Of a stretch of 64,000 bases of DNA, positions 19,147-28,253 are shown piece by piece. The notes beneath the pieces were generated by a model. The model was not told where the DNA came from and searched no databases. It saw only the letters and a program-made list of their open reading frames with translations. The DNA lies in assembly GCF_002165135.1 (NCBI RefSeq), contig NZ_NFZQ01000006.1, positions 281,342-345,341 on the forward strand, in the 5' to 3' direction. The stretch comes from Pseudomonas sp. SID14000. Its GTDB lineage: Bacteria > Pseudomonadota > Gammaproteobacteria > Pseudomonadales > Pseudomonadaceae. Position numbers and translations under genes: made by a program. Position 1 is the first letter of the stretch. Each line of letters begins with the position of its first letter.

Positions 19147-20559
19147 TCAGTGCCCCATGGCTACCTTGGCACTCATCTGCCGGCGACGGTAGGCACTGTC
19201 CCGGCTGGCAAGCCACCAGTACAGCGGCGAGGTAACCGCCAGCCCCACCAGCCACGACAGGTCAGCCCCGCTGATATGTTCGGAAATCGGCCCGACATAC
19301 AGTGGCGTGTTCATGAACGGGATCTGCACCACGATGCCCACGGCATAGGCGATCAGCGCCTGCGGGTTGTAGCGCCCATAGATGCCGCCATCGACCTGGA
19401 AGATCGACTGGATATCGTAGTCGCCCTTGTGAATGGCATAGAAGTCGATCAGGTTGATCGCCGTCCACGGCACCAGCACCACCAGCAGTACCAGCACCAT
19501 GTCGACGAAATGACCGATGAAGTCCGCCGAGGCGAACACCGCCACCACGCAGCAGGCCGTCAGCACTGCCAGCGACAGTACGGCGCGGCTCTTGGCGGTG
19601 GGGATCCAGCGGTGGGCGAAGGTTTGCACCAGGGTGATGATCGACAGCACTGCGCCATACAGGTTAAGGGCGTTGTGGCTGATCACGCTGAGCAGGAACA
19701 GCACCAGCATGATCGGGCCGAGGGTACCGGTGGCCAGCTTGACCGCGTCCATGGTGTCCATGCCGGCCGGGATCGCCAGCACCGCCACGGCGCCGAAGAT
19801 GAACGACAGGCTCGAACCCAGGGCCGAGCCCAGGTAGGTAGCCCAGAACGTCGAGCTGACCTTCACGTCGGCCGGCAGGTAGCGCGAGTAGTCCGACACG
19901 TAGGGCGCAAAGGCGATCTGCCACAGCGCCGCCAGCGACACGGTGGCCAGCCAGCCGGCCAGGTTGAAGCCGCCGCGAGTGAGGAAGTCGTCGCTCTGCA
20001 CGTGGCTGAAGATGTAGCCGAAGCCGACCACGATGCCGATACCCAGCACCCAGGTGCCGATGCGGTTGAGCACGTGGATGAAGCGGTAGCCGATGATGCC
20101 GATGATGCCCGAGCCCAGCGCACCGATGACGATGCCCACCGGTACCGGCACGGCATCGACCACACCGTGCAGCGATTTGCCGGCGAGGACGATGTTGGAG
20201 GCGAAGAAGCCGATGTACATGACCCCGGCGATCACCACCACCAGCAGCGCACCGAGCGAGCCGAACTGGGCGCGGCTCTGGATCATCTGCGGGATGCCCA
20301 TCTGCGGGCCCTGGGCCGAGTGCAGCGCCATCAGTACGCCACCGACCAGGTGGCCGACCAGGATGGCGACGATTCCCCATACCAGGTTCAGGTGGAACAG
20401 TTGCACGCCGAGCGCGCCTGTGACGATGGGTAGCGGCGCGATGTTGCCGCCGAACCACAGTGTGAACAGATCCCTTACCTTTCCATGGCGGTCTTGCGGG
20501 GGCACGTAGCCGATCGTGTGTTTTTCTATGAGGGGGGCCGAATTGGCTGCACTGGTCAT
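19147..20559 (-). CDS. NCS1-family purine/cytosine-type permease
   Basis: A 470-residue inner-membrane symporter with about twelve helices. NCS1 features include NIAPLPIVTGALGVQLFHL, GYRFIHVLNRIGTWVLG, SDYSRYLPADV and SHNALNLYGAVLSI. It is a full-length paralogue, roughly 60% identical by eye, of the permease at 31939-33345. NCS1 proteins import nucleobases, hydantoins, allantoin or vitamins; substrate here is unknown. It converges on nrtR with a 23-base gap, so it is not in the NAD operon, although a nicotinamide-like substrate cannot be excluded. Start at 20559 has ttggag upstream. Confidence 0.88.
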   Translation of the reverse strand: MTSAANSAPLIEKHTIGYVPPQDRHGKVRDLFTLWFGGNIAPLPIVTGALGVQLFHLNLVWGIVAILVGHLVGGVLMALHSAQGPQMGIPQMIQSRAQFGSLGALLVVVIAGVMYIGFFASNIVLAGKSLHGVVDAVPVPVGIVIGALGSGIIGIIGYRFIHVLNRIGTWVLGIGIVVGFGYIFSHVQSDDFLTRGGFNLAGWLATVSLAALWQIAFAPYVSDYSRYLPADVKVSSTFWATYLGSALGSSLSFIFGAVAVLAIPAGMDTMDAVKLATGTLGPIMLVLFLLSVISHNALNLYGAVLSIITLVQTFAHRWIPTAKSRAVLSLAVLTACCVVAVFASADFIGHFVDMVLVLLVVLVPWTAINLIDFYAIHKGDYDIQSIFQVDGGIYGRYNPQALIAYAVGIVVQIPFMNTPLYVGPISEHISGADLSWLVGLAVTSPLYWWLASRDSAYRRRQMSAKVAMGH

Positions 20560-20688
20560 GACTGACTCCAAGGCAAGGTAGGGCATCGGGAGCTGCCCGG
20601 GGGCGTGCCGGCGAAGGGCGACGCGTTCTTGTTGGAGCGATGATGCGGGGTGCGGGGATAACGAGAAATTAGTAAATATGTACCCATA

Positions 20689-20709
20689 AGCCTTAAAAAA
20701 CCTAAGGCT
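20689..20709. promoter_or_regulatory. Inverted repeat AGCCTTA-N7-TAAGGCT
   Basis: Perfect 7-base arms separated by aaaaacc, 130 bases upstream of the permease start in the most AT-rich part of the gap. It may be an operator or a weak terminator; the sequence alone does not decide. Confidence 0.35.
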
Positions 20710-20855
20710 GACAAAAGGTTAAGCGGGGGACGGAAGCAAAGAGGGTGCCAGGGGGCGGGAGGGCCTGGGCTAGAGGGTTTTGGCCTTGTGTCGGTGAGAA
20801 GGGGTGTGCTTTGGTGGTGCGCCGTGCGTGTTTGCAGGGCAGATGAAAAGGTGGC

Positions 20856-20961
20856 CTGTACCGGCCCTTTCGCGGGTGAACCCGCTCCCACAGGTACGGG
20901 CATGACTTGATGTCAATGCGGTCGGGGTGGAAGCGGATTTACCCGCAAAAGGGCCGGCACT
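20856..20961. repeat. Inverted REP pair, right arm partly decayed
   Basis: Left arm ccctttcgcgggtgaacccg with the ctcccacagg tail; right arm gcggatttacccgcaaaagg has several substitutions and lost its tail. Confidence 0.75.
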
Positions 20962-20972
20962 GAAGGAAACAC

Positions 20973-21425
20973 CTACATCGGCAACAACCGATCCTGAATC
21001 ACCTCTTTCATCACCAGGGTCGAACTCAACCGCTTCACATTGGGAATGCTGGTCAGCTGCTCGTCATACAGCTTCTGGAACGCCGGCAAATCCTTGGCCA
21101 CCACATGCAGCAGGTAATCCGGGTCGCCAAACAGTCGCTGCGCCTCGACGATCTGCGGGATCTCGGCCAGCGCTGCCTCGAAGTCCGCTACCGGCTGGCG
21201 GGTGACTTCGCGCAGGGTCACGAACACCAGCGCGGCAAAGTTCAGCCCCAGGGCGCTCGGCGCCAAGCGGGCGTGATAGCCAAGAATCGCGCCGGATTCC
21301 TCCAGTGCCTTCAAGCGCCGATGGCAGGGCGACAGGCTAAGCCCCACACGGTCGGACAACTCGGTCACCGATAGCCGACCGTCTTTTTGCAGTTCGGCAA
21401 GAATTTTTCGATCAGTCCTGTCCAT
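20973..21425 (-). CDS. Lrp/AsnC-family transcriptional regulator
   Basis: A 150-residue Lrp-type regulator starting MDRTDRKILAELQKDGRLSV. The N-terminal HTH (LTELSDRVGLSLSPCHRRLKALEESG region) is followed by the RAM ligand-binding domain with GDPDYLLHVVAKDLPAFQKLY. It is divergent from a LysE/RhtB exporter across 112 bases, the common arrangement for amino-acid-responsive export control. A start seven codons upstream (MTGRFF) is possible but less family-like. Confidence 0.9.
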   Translation of the reverse strand: MDRTDRKILAELQKDGRLSVTELSDRVGLSLSPCHRRLKALEESGAILGYHARLAPSALGLNFAALVFVTLREVTRQPVADFEAALAEIPQIVEAQRLFGDPDYLLHVVAKDLPAFQKLYDEQLTSIPNVKRLSSTLVMKEVIQDRLLPM

Positions 21426-21466
21426 TGAGAAGAATCTTCCAGTCATCTGGGGTTGCTGAGGAATAT

Positions 21467-21505
21467 ACGAAAGAAAATCCCTCGACGGAATCCGTAATCT
21501 TTCGT
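21467..21505. promoter_or_regulatory. Candidate Lrp-type operator
   Basis: ACGAAAGA at 21467-21474 and its exact complement TCTTTCGT at 21498-21505 are 23 bases apart in the gap between the Lrp gene and the exporter. The half-site spacing of about three helical turns suits an oligomeric Lrp protein; binding is inferred. Confidence 0.45.
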
Positions 21506-21537
21506 CATCCCAACGCAGTGGAAAAAGGAAGATTCAA

Positions 21538-22152
21538 GTGGCTCTCAGTGTTCTGACGGCGTTCTGGGCCGTGTCGATGCTATTCGTGATTACCCCGGGC
21601 GCGGATTGGGCCTATGCCATTTCGGCCGGCATGCGTGGGCGCTGGGTGATGCCCGCGGTGGCGGGGATGTTGTCGGGGCATTTCCTCGCAACCCTGGTGG
21701 TGGCAGCCGGGGTCGGCAGCTTGCTGGCCGGCCATCCGCTTGCGTTGACCTTGCTGACCCTGGCGGGGTGTAGCTACCTGTTGTGGCTGGGTGGCAACCT
21801 GTTGCTGAGCCCGGCATTGCCGGCGGCCGGGCAGGATGGTGCGGGGGAGTCGGGGTCGCGCTGGGCATTGAAGGGGTTTTGCGTCAGTGGCCTTAACCCG
21901 AAAGTGTTCCTGCTGTTCCTGGCCCTGTTGCCGCAGTTTACCGACCCGCAATCGAGCTGGCCGGTACCGTTGCAGATCTTGCTGTTGGGCCTGGTGCACC
22001 TGTGCAGCTCGCTGGTGATCTACTCGCTGGTCGGTTATGGCGCCAAAGCGGTGCTGAGCACTCGACCGGGGGCGGCGAAACTGGTCGGGCGGGTGTCGGG
22101 GGTGGCGATGATCACGGTGGCGCTGGGCTTGATCGCCGGCCAAATGGGTTGA
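21538..22152 (+). CDS. LysE/RhtB-family amino-acid exporter
   Basis: A 204-residue membrane protein with about six helices. The family signature near the N-terminus is FVITPGADWAYAISAGMRGR, and the middle holds GLNPKVFLLFLALLPQFTDP. It starts at GTG 21538, with aaggaag nine bases upstream. The divergent Lrp regulator suggests induction by an amino acid or derivative that it exports. A fragment of a second LysE protein follows immediately. Confidence 0.88.
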   Translation: MALSVLTAFWAVSMLFVITPGADWAYAISAGMRGRWVMPAVAGMLSGHFLATLVVAAGVGSLLAGHPLALTLLTLAGCSYLLWLGGNLLLSPALPAAGQDGAGESGSRWALKGFCVSGLNPKVFLLFLALLPQFTDPQSSWPVPLQILLLGLVHLCSSLVIYSLVGYGAKAVLSTRPGAAKLVGRVSGVAMITVALGLIAGQMG

Positions 22153-22350
22153 ATGCATTGGCCTCCGCTGGTGCTGGGTTCGACGCAGATCGCCATCAGC
22201 GTTTCGGTCAATGCACTGATCGCGATCATGGCCGGATCGATCGCCGTGTTCCTCGCCGGTCGCCCTGTGTGGCAGCAGGTTCAGCGCTGGCTGATGGGCA
22301 CGGTGCTGGCGGGCCTGGCCGTGCGCATGCTGGCCGAAGGGCGGCGTTGA
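22153..22350 (+). pseudogene. C-terminal remnant of a second LysE/RhtB exporter
   Basis: The frame starts directly after the exporter stop and encodes 65 residues, including LIAIMAGSIAVFLAGRPVW and QRWLMGTVLAGLAVRM, which look like the last two helices of a LysE/RhtB protein. The signature N-terminal two thirds are missing. A tandem duplication followed by deletion would explain it. It could still be translated from the ATG at 22153, but a functional transporter is unlikely. Confidence 0.6.
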
Positions 22351-22354
22351 TCGC

Positions 22355-24136
22355 CTAGCCAGCAGGCGGCGGTACCTGGGGCAGGTACAAAGTGAAGGTA
22401 GTGCCCTGGCCCAAGACACTGTCCACCTGTACATCGCCCCCGGACTGCTTGGCAAAACCGAACACCTGCGACAGCCCGAGCCCAGTGCCTTCACCCGGTG
22501 CCTTGGTGGTGAAGAACGGGTCGAAGATGCGCTCCAGCAGTTCGGCGGCAATGCCGACCCCACTGTCGCTCACTGAAATCGCCGCGAATGGCCCCGGCTG
22601 TGGCGCCTGGCCGCGCAGGGCCGGTAGGCGCTGGTCGGCCTGCAGGCGCAGTTGCAAGGTGCCTTCGCCGGCCATGGCATCGCGGCCGTTGAGCATCAGG
22701 TTGATTACCGCGGTTTCCAGCTGGTTGAGGTCGGCACGGATATGGCAAGGCGCCTGCGGCAGCTGCAGCTCGACCTGGATCCGCGCACCTGTGGCGGTGT
22801 CGAGCATGTCGGCCATGGCTTCCAGCCGTGGCCCGGCCTCGAACACTTGCGGGCTCAGGGCCTGGCGGCGGGCGAAGGCCAGCAATTGACCGGTCAGCCT
22901 GGTACCGCGATCGACGGTGTCGGACATGGTCTTGAGGTAGCGTTCGCGGCGCGTTGCGTCTAGGTTGGGGCGCTGCAGAAAGTGCAGTGACGAGCGAATG
23001 ATGGTAAGCAGGTTGTTGAAATCATGGGCCACGCCGCCGGTCAGCTGGCCGATGGCTTCGAGCTTCTGGGTCTGGCGCAGCACGGCCTCGGTGTGCAGCA
23101 GTTGGGTGGTGCGCTCGTCCACGCGCTGTTCGAGGGTGGCATTCAGCGCTTCCAGTGTCGCCATGGCCTCGCGCACTTCGGCGTGGGCCTGCACCCGCTG
23201 GATATGCGCCCAGGAGCGCTCGGTGACTTCGCCGATCAGCGCCTGTTCATAGTGGGTCCACTCTCGTGGCACCTTGTCGTGAATGGCCATCAGTGCGGTC
23301 AGCCGGCCGCCCTTGATCAGAGGCATGCAGATGGTTGCGGTGATGCCGATTGCCTGGAAGGTGGCGGCTTCCTCTGCGGGCAGCTCGCTCAGGTTGTCAT
23401 GAATCACCAAGGCCTGGCCACTGCGCAGGCGGCTGAGCGCCAGCTCGCCGAAATCGTGCAGCCGATATTGGCCCAAAAGATGCGGCGAGCCGGGTGCCAC
23501 GGCATCGCCGCAGATGGTGAAGCCGTCTTCGTCGGGCTCCATCACCGCGTAGGCGCAACTCGACAGTTGCAGGTGCTCGACCAGCATGCGCGTGGTAGTG
23601 GCGAGGATCTGGTCCGGGTCGGTGGCGTCGGCCACGGCACGGCCCAGGTCGTCGAGGAAGTTCAGGCGCTGGTTGGCGAGCACGCTGGCGGTGGTTTCGG
23701 TGACTGTGTCGAGCATGCCAAGCACCTTGCCATCATGGTCGCGGATGGGGCTGTAGCAGAAGGTGAAATAGGCCCGTTCTGGGCTGCCGTTGCGCTCGAT
23801 GGTGAGCGGGAAGTCTTCGATGTACACAGCCTCGCCGGCCAGGGCGCGGTTGGCCATGTGGCCGATGTCGGCCCAGGCTTCCTGCCAGACGGCGCTGAAG
23901 GGGATGCCCAGGGCTGAGGGCTTTTTCCCGAGAATCTGCGAGAAAGCGTCGTTGTGCAGGGTGAGCAGGTCAGGGCCCCAAAGCACTGCTTGTGGGAAGC
24001 GCGAGGCCAGGCACAGGGCCAGGCTGGTCTTCAGCGGGTCGGGCCAGTGCTGCAGCGGGCCCAGCGGGGTGGCAGCCCAATCGTGGTTGCGGATGCGCTC
24101 GGCCATCAGCCCGCCGCCGTCTAGCCATTTTGCCAT
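22355..24136 (-). CDS. Sensor histidine kinase with PAS and GAF domains
   Basis: A 593-residue kinase without transmembrane helices, so probably cytoplasmic. The order is a PAS-like domain (about 25-165), a GAF domain (about 180-330), a coiled-coil linker ([20 protein letters not shown]), HisKA with the H-box [13 protein letters not shown], and an HATPase domain with [16 protein letters not shown] and GEGTGLGLS. No receiver domain is attached and no response-regulator gene is adjacent, so its partner is elsewhere. The start at 24136 is chosen because upstream codons are translated REP sequence. Confidence 0.88.
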   Translation of the reverse strand: MAKWLDGGGLMAERIRNHDWAATPLGPLQHWPDPLKTSLALCLASRFPQAVLWGPDLLTLHNDAFSQILGKKPSALGIPFSAVWQEAWADIGHMANRALAGEAVYIEDFPLTIERNGSPERAYFTFCYSPIRDHDGKVLGMLDTVTETTASVLANQRLNFLDDLGRAVADATDPDQILATTTRMLVEHLQLSSCAYAVMEPDEDGFTICGDAVAPGSPHLLGQYRLHDFGELALSRLRSGQALVIHDNLSELPAEEAATFQAIGITATICMPLIKGGRLTALMAIHDKVPREWTHYEQALIGEVTERSWAHIQRVQAHAEVREAMATLEALNATLEQRVDERTTQLLHTEAVLRQTQKLEAIGQLTGGVAHDFNNLLTIIRSSLHFLQRPNLDATRRERYLKTMSDTVDRGTRLTGQLLAFARRQALSPQVFEAGPRLEAMADMLDTATGARIQVELQLPQAPCHIRADLNQLETAVINLMLNGRDAMAGEGTLQLRLQADQRLPALRGQAPQPGPFAAISVSDSGVGIAAELLERIFDPFFTTKAPGEGTGLGLSQVFGFAKQSGGDVQVDSVLGQGTTFTLYLPQVPPPAG

Positions 24137-24214
24137 GTGCTCTGCTGGTCCTTTTGCGTAAGGCCTTAAGGGTGCATCCAGAATAGACGTTTGGCGAGAA
24201 TTTTTGGTGGCTGA

Positions 24215-24317
24215 ACCGGCCCCTTCGCGGATAAATCCGCTCCCACAGGTAAGGTACACACCTGGAGCAAAGTGCTATCCCTGTGGGAGCGGGTTCACCC
24301 GCGAAGAGGCCGGCCCA
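24215..24317. repeat. Inverted REP pair
   Basis: ccttcgcggataaatccgct and gagcgggttcacccgcgaag face each other with the usual ccacagg tails. It lies between the kinase and NUDIX genes. Confidence 0.8.
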
Positions 24318-24319
24318 GG

Positions 24320-24883
24320 CTAGCGAATGAAGTGCACCTTGCCAGTGTCGTCATTGCCCACGTAGATGCCATAAACCCCGGCCTGCCGCTCGAGGATATA
24401 GCGCTCGAGAATCTGCCGGATTGCCGGGTAGTAGATTTCGTCCCATGGGATCTCGTCCGGCTCGAAGAACCTGTATGCCTGTGTTTCCGTCCCGTACTGC
24501 CCGGTTTCTTCGGTGGCGATGGCGCGGAAGATGATGTACACCTCACTGATCCTCGGGACGCTGAAGATCGAGTACGGCGAGACGATTTCGGCACGTACGC
24601 CGCTTTCTTCCCAGACCTCGCGCAGGGCCGCCTGTTCGGTGGTCTCGCCCGCTTCCATGAACCCGGCCGGCAGGGTCCAGGTGCCGGGGCGCGGCGGAAT
24701 GGCGCGCTGGCACAGCAGGTACTTGCCATCACGTTCGATGATGCAGCCGGCGATGATTTTCGGGTTGATGTAGTGGATGTAGCCGCAGCCTGTGCAGTGC
24801 AGGCGTTCGTGGGTGTCGCCTGTGGGAACGCCCCGGGCCAGTTCCGTGGTGCAGTGCGGGCAGTAGCGCGGGGCGTTGGGCAT
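24320..24883 (-). CDS. NUDIX hydrolase with zinc ribbon
   Basis: A 187-residue hydrolase of nucleoside-diphosphate-linked compounds. A zinc ribbon (Cys8, Cys11, Cys30, Cys33) precedes a complete NUDIX box, GFMEAGETTEQAALREVWEESGV. This resembles the NADH-pyrophosphatase-type group, but it is shorter and lacks the SQPWPFPxS motif, so the substrate is open. Its start lies 21 bases after the GntR gene stop on the same strand, so it may be the last gene of the catabolic cluster's transcript. Confidence 0.85.
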   Translation of the reverse strand: MPNAPRYCPHCTTELARGVPTGDTHERLHCTGCGYIHYINPKIIAGCIIERDGKYLLCQRAIPPRPGTWTLPAGFMEAGETTEQAALREVWEESGVRAEIVSPYSIFSVPRISEVYIIFRAIATEETGQYGTETQAYRFFEPDEIPWDEIYYPAIRQILERYILERQAGVYGIYVGNDDTGKVHFIR

Positions 24884-24904
24884 GATCGGTGGCCTGTGGG
24901 TGGC

Positions 24905-25651
24905 TTATATGCGTGGGTCCTTCAAGGCCAGGGGCTCGACCATCTCGCGCACCTTGACGTTGTCATCCTGCTTCTGGCGCAGGTAGTCCAGGGCCACCTT
25001 GGCAGCGGCGCGGACGTGGTCGACCGAAGCCTGGTGGGCCAACAGCGGGTCGCCGCTCTTGATCGCCTCGACGATCTTTTCCATTTCGCGGTTGCTGGCG
25101 CCACGTCGGTTCTCCTGCGACACCGAGGTGGCGCGCAGGTAGCTGATGCGCGCCTGCAACTGGCGCAGCTGCTGGGCCGCCACCTGATTGCCGGAGCCTT
25201 CCAGCAGCACATCGTAGAAACCTTGTACCGAGTCCAGCACCTGTTGCAGCTCGCCTTCTGCAAGGGCTTCGCGGTTGACCTCCAGCGCGCGCTCCAGGGC
25301 ACGGATGTCCTTGGCCTTGGCGTTGAGGGTGAACAGTTGCACGATCAGGCCTTCGAGCACGCAGCGCAGCTCGTAGATGTCGCGGGCGTCTTCCAGGGTG
25401 ATGATGGCCACGCGCGGCCCTTTGGCGTCGGCGAATTCCACCAGGCCTTCGGATTCCAGGTGGCGCAGGGCTTCACGCACCGAGGTGCGGCTGACGCCGA
25501 GGCGATCACAGAGGTCGCGCTCGACCAGGCGGTCGCCTGGCAGCAAGTGGAAGTTCATGATCGCGGCGCGCAACTTGTCGAGCACGATTTCGCGCAGGGT
25601 GACGGGGTTACGGTTGACCTTGAAGCTGTCGTCGAGTGGCTGGCGTTTCAT
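24905..25651 (-). CDS. GntR-family regulator (FadR/FCD subfamily) of the catabolic cluster
   Basis: A 248-residue regulator. The winged HTH covers about 16-80 (LLPGDRLVERDLCDRLGVSRTSVREALRHLESEGLV) and an FCD ligand-binding domain follows, beginning near LEDARDIYELRCVLEG. FCD regulators usually repress catabolic operons and release DNA on binding a carboxylate intermediate. The palindromes at 29788, 31678 and 31850 have the size and symmetry expected for this family and are its likely sites, though none lies just before this gene. The ATG at 25651 is preferred to the TTG one codon earlier. Confidence 0.88.
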   Translation of the reverse strand: MKRQPLDDSFKVNRNPVTLREIVLDKLRAAIMNFHLLPGDRLVERDLCDRLGVSRTSVREALRHLESEGLVEFADAKGPRVAIITLEDARDIYELRCVLEGLIVQLFTLNAKAKDIRALERALEVNREALAEGELQQVLDSVQGFYDVLLEGSGNQVAAQQLRQLQARISYLRATSVSQENRRGASNREMEKIVEAIKSGDPLLAHQASVDHVRAAAKVALDYLRQKQDDNVKVREMVEPLALKDPRI

Positions 25652-25741
25652 CAAGTGCGCTCTTAAAGAGGCTGCCCGGCCGCAACCGCAATAGCACCAC
25701 GAACCTTGGGTGCTCCTTGCGTGGGTTCGAACAGCCCGGTG

Positions 25742-26131
25742 TTAACGGGTTGACTCCGCATCGGCTTCAGCGAACGCTTCGCGGGCCAGGCGGAAGCTGT
25801 CCACCGCCGCGGGCACGCCGCAATAAATGCCGACCTGGAGCAGGATCTCGCGAATCTGTTCACGGCTCAGGCCATTACGCAGGGCGCCGCGAATGTGCAG
25901 TTTGAGCTCGTGGGGCCGGTTGAGCGCGGAAATCATGGCCAAGTTTATCATGCTGCGCTCTTTGAGCGACAAGCCTTCGCGGCCCCAGACGTGGCCCCAG
26001 CAGTATTCGGTGACCAGTTCCTGCAACGGCCTGGTGAAGTCGTCGGCGTTCTGGATCGAGCGGTTGACGTAGTCCTCGCCCAGCACCTGGGTGCGGATCT
26101 GCAGGCCTTTTTCGTACTTTTCATTGCTCAT
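25742..26131 (-). CDS. Carboxymuconolactone-decarboxylase-family protein
   Basis: A 129-residue protein of the AhpD/CMD fold, close in length to PcaC. The core is RSMINLAMISALNRPHELKLHIRGALRNGLSREQIREILLQVGIYCGVPAAVD. The conserved His of this segment (HIRGAL) is present and there is no CxxC peroxidase pair, so it resembles decarboxylases rather than AhpD. It sits in the flavin-monooxygenase cluster between a flavin reductase and the GntR gene, so it probably acts on a pathway intermediate; the reaction is not known. Confidence 0.82.
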   Translation of the reverse strand: MSNEKYEKGLQIRTQVLGEDYVNRSIQNADDFTRPLQELVTEYCWGHVWGREGLSLKERSMINLAMISALNRPHELKLHIRGALRNGLSREQIREILLQVGIYCGVPAAVDSFRLAREAFAEADAESTR

Positions 26132-26170
26132 GTGCAGTACTCCGGAATGAAACAAGGTCATCGGTGTCGG

Positions 26171-26264
26171 ATTCTTCGCGGGCTTGCCCGCTCCCACAGG
26201 TACTGCACAGGTTTCAGCAGCTATGCGATCCCTGTGGGAGCGGGCGAGCCCGCGAAGAAGCCAA
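26171..26264. repeat. Inverted REP pair inside the catabolic cluster
   Basis: attcttcgcgggcttgcccg and cgggcgagcccgcgaagaa with ccacagg tails. It separates flavin reductase A from the CMD gene and could modulate the level of the distal genes. Confidence 0.8.
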
Positions 26265-26273
26265 TGAGGTCTA

Positions 26274-26759
26274 TCAGCCCAGCGGGGGCAGGGCGCCCAG
26301 CTTGCCCTTGTGATAGACCATTGGCGTCACCGGCTCGGCCGGCAGCACCAGGTTCTTCACCGCGCCAACGATGATCGCGTGGTCACCGCCGTCATACTCG
26401 CGCCACAGTTCGCACTCGATGATCGCCGTGGCCTTGGCCAGCAGCGGGTTGCCCAGCTCGCTCAGGTGCCAGTCGATGCCTTTTGCCTTGTCCTTGCCCT
26501 TGCCGGCGAAGGCATAGGCCTCGGCGGTCTGGTCGGCGGACAGCAGGTGAATCGCGAACTGCTTGCTGTCACGCAGGATCGGGTAGGTGTCGGAGGCGTA
26601 GTTGGGGCAGAACAGCACCAGCGCCGGGTCGATCGATAGCGCGCTGAACGCGCTGGCGGTAATGCCGACGATGCCACCATCGGCGTCGAGGGTGGTGACC
26701 ACCGTGACGCCGGACGGGAAGGAACCCATCACATCTTTGTATATGCCTGGTTCGATCAT
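26274..26759 (-). CDS. Flavin reductase A (HpaC/RutF-like)
   Basis: A 161-residue NAD(P)H:flavin oxidoreductase that supplies reduced flavin to a partner monooxygenase. The family pattern is clear: MGSFPSGVTVVTT, GITASAFSALSIDPALVLFC and GDHAIIVGAVKNL. A paralogue (31136-31621) lies in the same cluster; ungapped hand alignment gives 111 identical of 161 positions (69%). It starts 12 bases after the aldehyde dehydrogenase stop with aggag upstream. Which flavin or monooxygenase it serves cannot be read from sequence. Confidence 0.9.
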   Translation of the reverse strand: MIEPGIYKDVMGSFPSGVTVVTTLDADGGIVGITASAFSALSIDPALVLFCPNYASDTYPILRDSKQFAIHLLSADQTAEAYAFAGKGKDKAKGIDWHLSELGNPLLAKATAIIECELWREYDGGDHAIIVGAVKNLVLPAEPVTPMVYHKGKLGALPPLG

Positions 26760-26771
26760 GGGCGCAATCTC

Positions 26772-28253
26772 CTAGCGCATGACAAAGGGATCGGGCATAG
26801 GCGCGGTGGACAGATTGATCCACACCGTCTTCAGCTCGGTATAGGCCAGCACCGAATCGATGCCGCTCTCACGGCCGTAGCCGCTGTTCTTGAAACCGCC
26901 GATCGGTGCCATGGCCGACACTGCACGGTAGGTGTTGACCCAGATGATCCCGGAACGCACGTCGCGGGCCAGGCGGTGGGCACGGCCCAGGTCGCGGGTC
27001 CAGATGCCGGCGGCCAGGCCGAACTGCGAGTCGTTGGCGATGGCCAAGGCCTCTTCCTCGGTCTTGAAGCGGATTACCGCGGCAACCGGGCCGAACACCT
27101 CTTCCTGCATGATGGTCATCGAGTTGCTGTCGCACTCGAACAGAGTCGGCTCGTAGAACCAGCCGTCACCCTCGACCTCGGCACGCTTGCCGCCCATGTG
27201 CAGCTTGGCGCCTTCGGCCTTGGCCGCGGCCACCAGGCCTTCGACCACGGCCAGCTGTTGCGCGGTGGCCATGGGGCCCATTTCGCTGGCGTCGTCCTGC
27301 GGGTTGCCGATGCGGATGCGCCTGGCGCGGGCGATCAGGCGCTCTACGAACTCGTCGAAGATCTCGTCCTGCACCAGCAGGCGCGAGCCGGCCACGCAGC
27401 TTTGCCCCGAGGCGGCATAGATGCCGGCCACGGCGCCGTTGATGGCGCTGTCCAGGTCGGCGTCGGCGAAGATGATGTTCGGCGACTTGCCGCCCAGTTC
27501 CAGTGACAGTTTGGCGAAGTTCTCGGCGCTGCTGCGCACCACGTGGCGGGCGGTGGCGGCGCCGCCGGTAAAGGCGATCTTGCGTACCAGCGGGTGACGG
27601 GTCAGTGCCGCGCCGGTGCTGGGGCCGTAGCCGGTGACCACATTGACCACACCGGCCGGGAAGCCGGCCTCAAGTGCCAGGCGGGCTAGTTCGAGGATGG
27701 TCGCCGAGGCGTGCTCGGACGGTTTGAGCACGATGGTGTTGCCGGCGGCCAGGGCCGGGGCCAGCTTTATGGCAGTGAGGTACAGCGGGCTGTTCCACGG
27801 GATGATCCCGGCCACCACGCCGATCGGCTCGTGCACGGTGTAGGCGAACAGGTCGGGCTTGTCCAGCGGCAGCGTTCCGCCTTCAAGCTTGTCGGCAAGG
27901 CCTGCGGTGTAGTGGAAGAACTCCGGCAGGTAGCCGACCTGGCCGCGGGTTTCGCGAATCAGCTTGCCGTTGTCACGGCTTTCCAGCTGGGCCAGGTGTT
28001 CCTTGTTCTCGGCAATCAGGTCACCCAGGCGACGCAGCAGCTTGCCGCGCGCGGTGGCGCTGATGCTGCGCCATTCCTTGCTGTCGAAGGCACGCTGGGC
28101 GGCCTGCACGGCCAGCTCCACATCGGCTTCGTCAGCGTCGGGCAGTTGCGCCCAGGCCTGGGCGGTGGCCGGGTTGAGGCTGTCGAAGGTCTTGCCGCTC
28201 TGGGCATCACGCCATTGGCCGTCGATGCACATCTGGAAACGAACGAGGGTCAT
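26772..28253 (-). CDS. NAD(P)-dependent aldehyde dehydrogenase
   Basis: A 493-residue ALDH oxidising an aldehyde to a carboxylate. Catalytic Cys286 (GQSCVAG), general-base Glu252 (LELGGKSPN) and Asn154 (IPWNSP) are all in place. The start is at ATG 28253 and overlaps the hydrolase stop by four bases, showing translational coupling. Within this cluster it would take the place of RutE, oxidising rather than reducing a semialdehyde. The C-terminus ends SGYGRESGID and YTELKTVWIN, typical of betaine-aldehyde-like enzymes. Confidence 0.93.
   Translation of the reverse strand: MTLVRFQMCIDGQWRDAQSGKTFDSLNPATAQAWAQLPDADEADVELAVQAAQRAFDSKEWRSISATARGKLLRRLGDLIAENKEHLAQLESRDNGKLIRETRGQVGYLPEFFHYTAGLADKLEGGTLPLDKPDLFAYTVHEPIGVVAGIIPWNSPLYLTAIKLAPALAAGNTIVLKPSEHASATILELARLALEAGFPAGVVNVVTGYGPSTGAALTRHPLVRKIAFTGGAATARHVVRSSAENFAKLSLELGGKSPNIIFADADLDSAINGAVAGIYAASGQSCVAGSRLLVQDEIFDEFVERLIARARRIRIGNPQDDASEMGPMATAQQLAVVEGLVAAAKAEGAKLHMGGKRAEVEGDGWFYEPTLFECDSNSMTIMQEEVFGPVAAVIRFKTEEEALAIANDSQFGLAAGIWTRDLGRAHRLARDVRSGIIWVNTYRAVSAMAPIGGFKNSGYGRESGIDSVLAYTELKTVWINLSTAPMPDPFVMR

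Larger units (their letters stand above)
20560..20972. other. 413-base region upstream of the NCS1 permease
   Basis: No gene is seen. It holds an AT-rich segment with an inverted repeat (20689-20709), which may be the permease control region, and an inverted REP pair downstream of the Lrp gene. Confidence 0.5.

Noticed and set aside
19150..20433. Long plus-strand frame opposite the NCS1 permease, rich in His, Asp and Gln
   Set aside because: Antisense shadow of a well-supported membrane protein.
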